This document shows positions 63,601 to 64,000 of a stretch of DNA of 64,000 nucleotides, one piece after another (positions within the stretch are counted from its first letter, which is position 1; every line of letters begins with the position of its first letter). The DNA is from Paenibacillus urinalis (GTDB lineage Bacteria > Bacillota > Bacilli > Paenibacillales > Paenibacillaceae). The DNA lies in the NCBI RefSeq assembly GCF_028747985.1, contig NZ_CP118108.1, forward strand, positions 2,113,501 to 2,177,500, given 5' to 3'. Both the position numbers and the translations under genes were made by a program. Below the pieces are notes generated by a model. The model was not told the origin of the DNA and did no database searches. It was given only the letters and a program-made list of their open reading frames with translations.

Positions 63601-64000
63601 AGCGACTATTATTATGCGGTTGGAAGACCGGCACGTGTCCCTAACGGATATCCTCCGGGTCGTGGTCTTGTTAAAGGGCATGTACCTCCACTTGAGTTTC
63701 AAACGGTTCTGCCTGTAACAGGTACAGATGAGGCAGAGCGAGCGGACCAGCTAAGAGCTATGATTGGTAACGTTAATCAGACGTACACGGGCTCGATACC
63801 TCAGAAGATAGATCCACTTCCTGAAGTCATTACACTTGCAGAAGTGCTGGAGAATACACAGCATACACGGAGTCAGGAACAGAGAGAGATATATAATGTG
63901 CCCGTTGGACTCATGACAGATGACCTGGAAGTGTTTAATATCAGTCTTCGTGAAGGTCCGCATTTTATGGTTGCAAGTCCACTTGAGAGTGGGAAGACCA
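60640..64000 (+). CDS. essC: Type VII secretion ATPase EssC/YukB (3' end outside window)
   Basis: The frame from TTG 60640 (after GGGAGG) is open to the window end, giving 1120 residues of the FtsK/SpoIIIE-type motor of type VIIb secretion. Two membrane segments are near residues 35-56 and 68-90. Motor domain 1 has Walker A GTTGSGKS near residue 486 and Walker B LVIIIDEFAQL. Domain 2 has GMPGLGKTT near residue 827. The third, SPLESGKT, is cut by the window edge. The N-terminal FHA domains of B. subtilis YukB and staphylococcal EssC are absent: the protein begins about 30 residues before the first membrane helix. Confidence 0.93.
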   Translation, partial: MNVLYQRSPRMKEVLKKETLEILRPPMEPSKPSFSIISLIIPLVMTLATVGVYFYLSRTGRLGNSSYMTIQMVMMTVMLATYTIPFFVYLSNKKEYHKRLAEREEMYTSQLAKHREELEKEAERQVQITHEIHGDPEVCSQIVKNRHSSLWERSPDDDDFLAVRAGIGAEPFRITIAPPRFDGYEREPLIEAAHQLAEDFVNVEGASIALPIYESKIVGVVGDREDVLSMLRVIITQITTRHSPDEVKLAAFYEEKEADEFEWMRWIPHIWDDERGQRFMADRHSGAHQLADSLYTTLNRRKNSRKERGKKGPDIPVYVVLMSERDIIEEEPLLPLILEDPEAITTCTIILASRKEHLPMHCQLVVEAGKNEGSYSKKTEQADVIHQTFVPDRMTRSEAEICARNMAPLRLKRSSASEIPPLLPLFDMMEVSRVEQLDVADRWSRNRFPNTLPVPMGVRAGGKRVYLNLHDKIERQGHGPHGLIAGTTGSGKSEVIQSIVASLASEFHPHDLAFMLIDYKGGGMSNTFEKLPHVVGTITNLDQSLMERAKISLRAELVRRQKILNDAGNLQHIDEYYKWLGSHQAEPLPHLVIIIDEFAQLKREQPEFMDELISIAAIGRTLGVHLILATQKPAGVVDDKIWSNSRFRICLRVQSEGDSRDMIKIPNAAWITKPGRGYFQVGSDEVFEEMQFAWSGAPYTSHTDDSASSLPLMEVRLNGKREPLLTGERVSMMQSEGSSKQLQVFIDHISEVAEQAGIERLQGPWLPPLPELIQWEELVMDGAVSESSGSALTDELEPVVGIVDDLTNQKQVPMSINLGQGHLAVYGMPGLGKTTFVQTMIMSLARSCSNWHGYVIDMGRMMRDFRQLPQIGGVMSAEDDDRIKRLFRYLAKVFMQRRELIAEAGVKTVTSYRRSTGQTLPQIIVWIDGYLSFRNSYPDENEQLELFLREGVSLGITFVVTANRITDIFEKIRSNITNAVSFEMADPSDYYYAVGRPARVPNGYPPGRGLVKGHVPPLEFQTVLPVTGTDEAERADQLRAMIGNVNQTYTGSIPQKIDPLPEVITLAEVLENTQHTRSQEQREIYNVPVGLMTDDLEVFNISLREGPHFMVASPLESGKT

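Noticed and set aside
1..64000. CRISPR arrays, rRNA, tRNA, insertion sequences, prophage
   Set aside because: No regularly spaced repeats, tRNA cloverleaf, rRNA, transposase or phage structural genes were seen on either strand by eye.

Overview
The window reads as chromosome of a low-to-mid-GC, endospore-forming Bacillota, most likely Paenibacillus or a close relative. Three observations support this. The gene order from 1 to 23.8 kb (RNase J, tepA, ylzJ, spoIIIE, ymfF-ymfH-ymfI-ymfJ-ymfK-rodZ-like, pgsA, cinA, recA, recX, rny, ymdB, spoVS, miaB, ricA) follows the Bacillus subtilis ymf-recA-ymc region. Sporulation genes (spoIIIE, sleB, spoVS) are present with sporulation-type promoters. Further on lie two LplA/LplB/LplC-type sugar importers, each with a YesM/YesN-type two-component pair, a combination very common in Paenibacillus. 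Assignment is by gene content only; no 16S gene or tRNA was seen.

Layout. 1-23.8 kb is conserved housekeeping: RNA decay (RNase J, RNase Y), DNA repair (recA with a LexA box, recX, cinA), chromosome translocation, cortex lysis, EF-P modification, phospholipid synthesis and tRNA thiomethylation. 23.9-28.5 kb holds a thioesterase, an NAD-salvage operon (NrtR-like Nudix regulator, pncA, pncB) and an acrylyl-CoA-reductase-type oxidoreductase. 28.5-32.7 kb has moaB (minus strand), a CobW metallochaperone with a Cys-rich copper-binding four-helix protein, and argS behind a T-box. 32.7-33.2 kb contains a decayed ABC transporter. 33.3-40.0 kb is sugar import cluster 1 (permease, permease, binding lipoprotein, regulator, kinase). 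40-46.4 kb holds a HEPN-like protein, a SanA/ElyC-type protein, a BmrCD-type multidrug exporter (minus strand) with a leader peptide and attenuator, a HesB-like protein and a Nudix hydrolase. 46.5-52.3 kb is mixed (bacillithiol-disulfide reductase YpdA, DUF441, ArsR/DUF2087, a leader-controlled RsgA-type GTPase, L,D-transpeptidase, GNAT). 52.4-59.5 kb is sugar import cluster 2. The window ends in the start of a type VII secretion locus (YukD/EsaB, then EssC cut by the window edge).

How parts work together. Neither sugar cluster encodes an ATPase, so both would need a shared MsmX-type ATPase. Cluster 2 carries the same 21-base site upstream of its permease operon and of its binding-protein gene, a good candidate target of its own AraC-type regulator. 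The strongest candidate for undescribed biology is the leader of the RsgA-type GTPase at 49.44-49.80 kb: a promoter, a 24-codon peptide whose 3' end is complementary to the 5' arm of a downstream terminator, then a second terminator. The BmrCD exporter 4 kb away has a similarly organised leader, so this stretch holds two apparent translation-sensing attenuators. All structures were read by eye; no folding or database search was possible.
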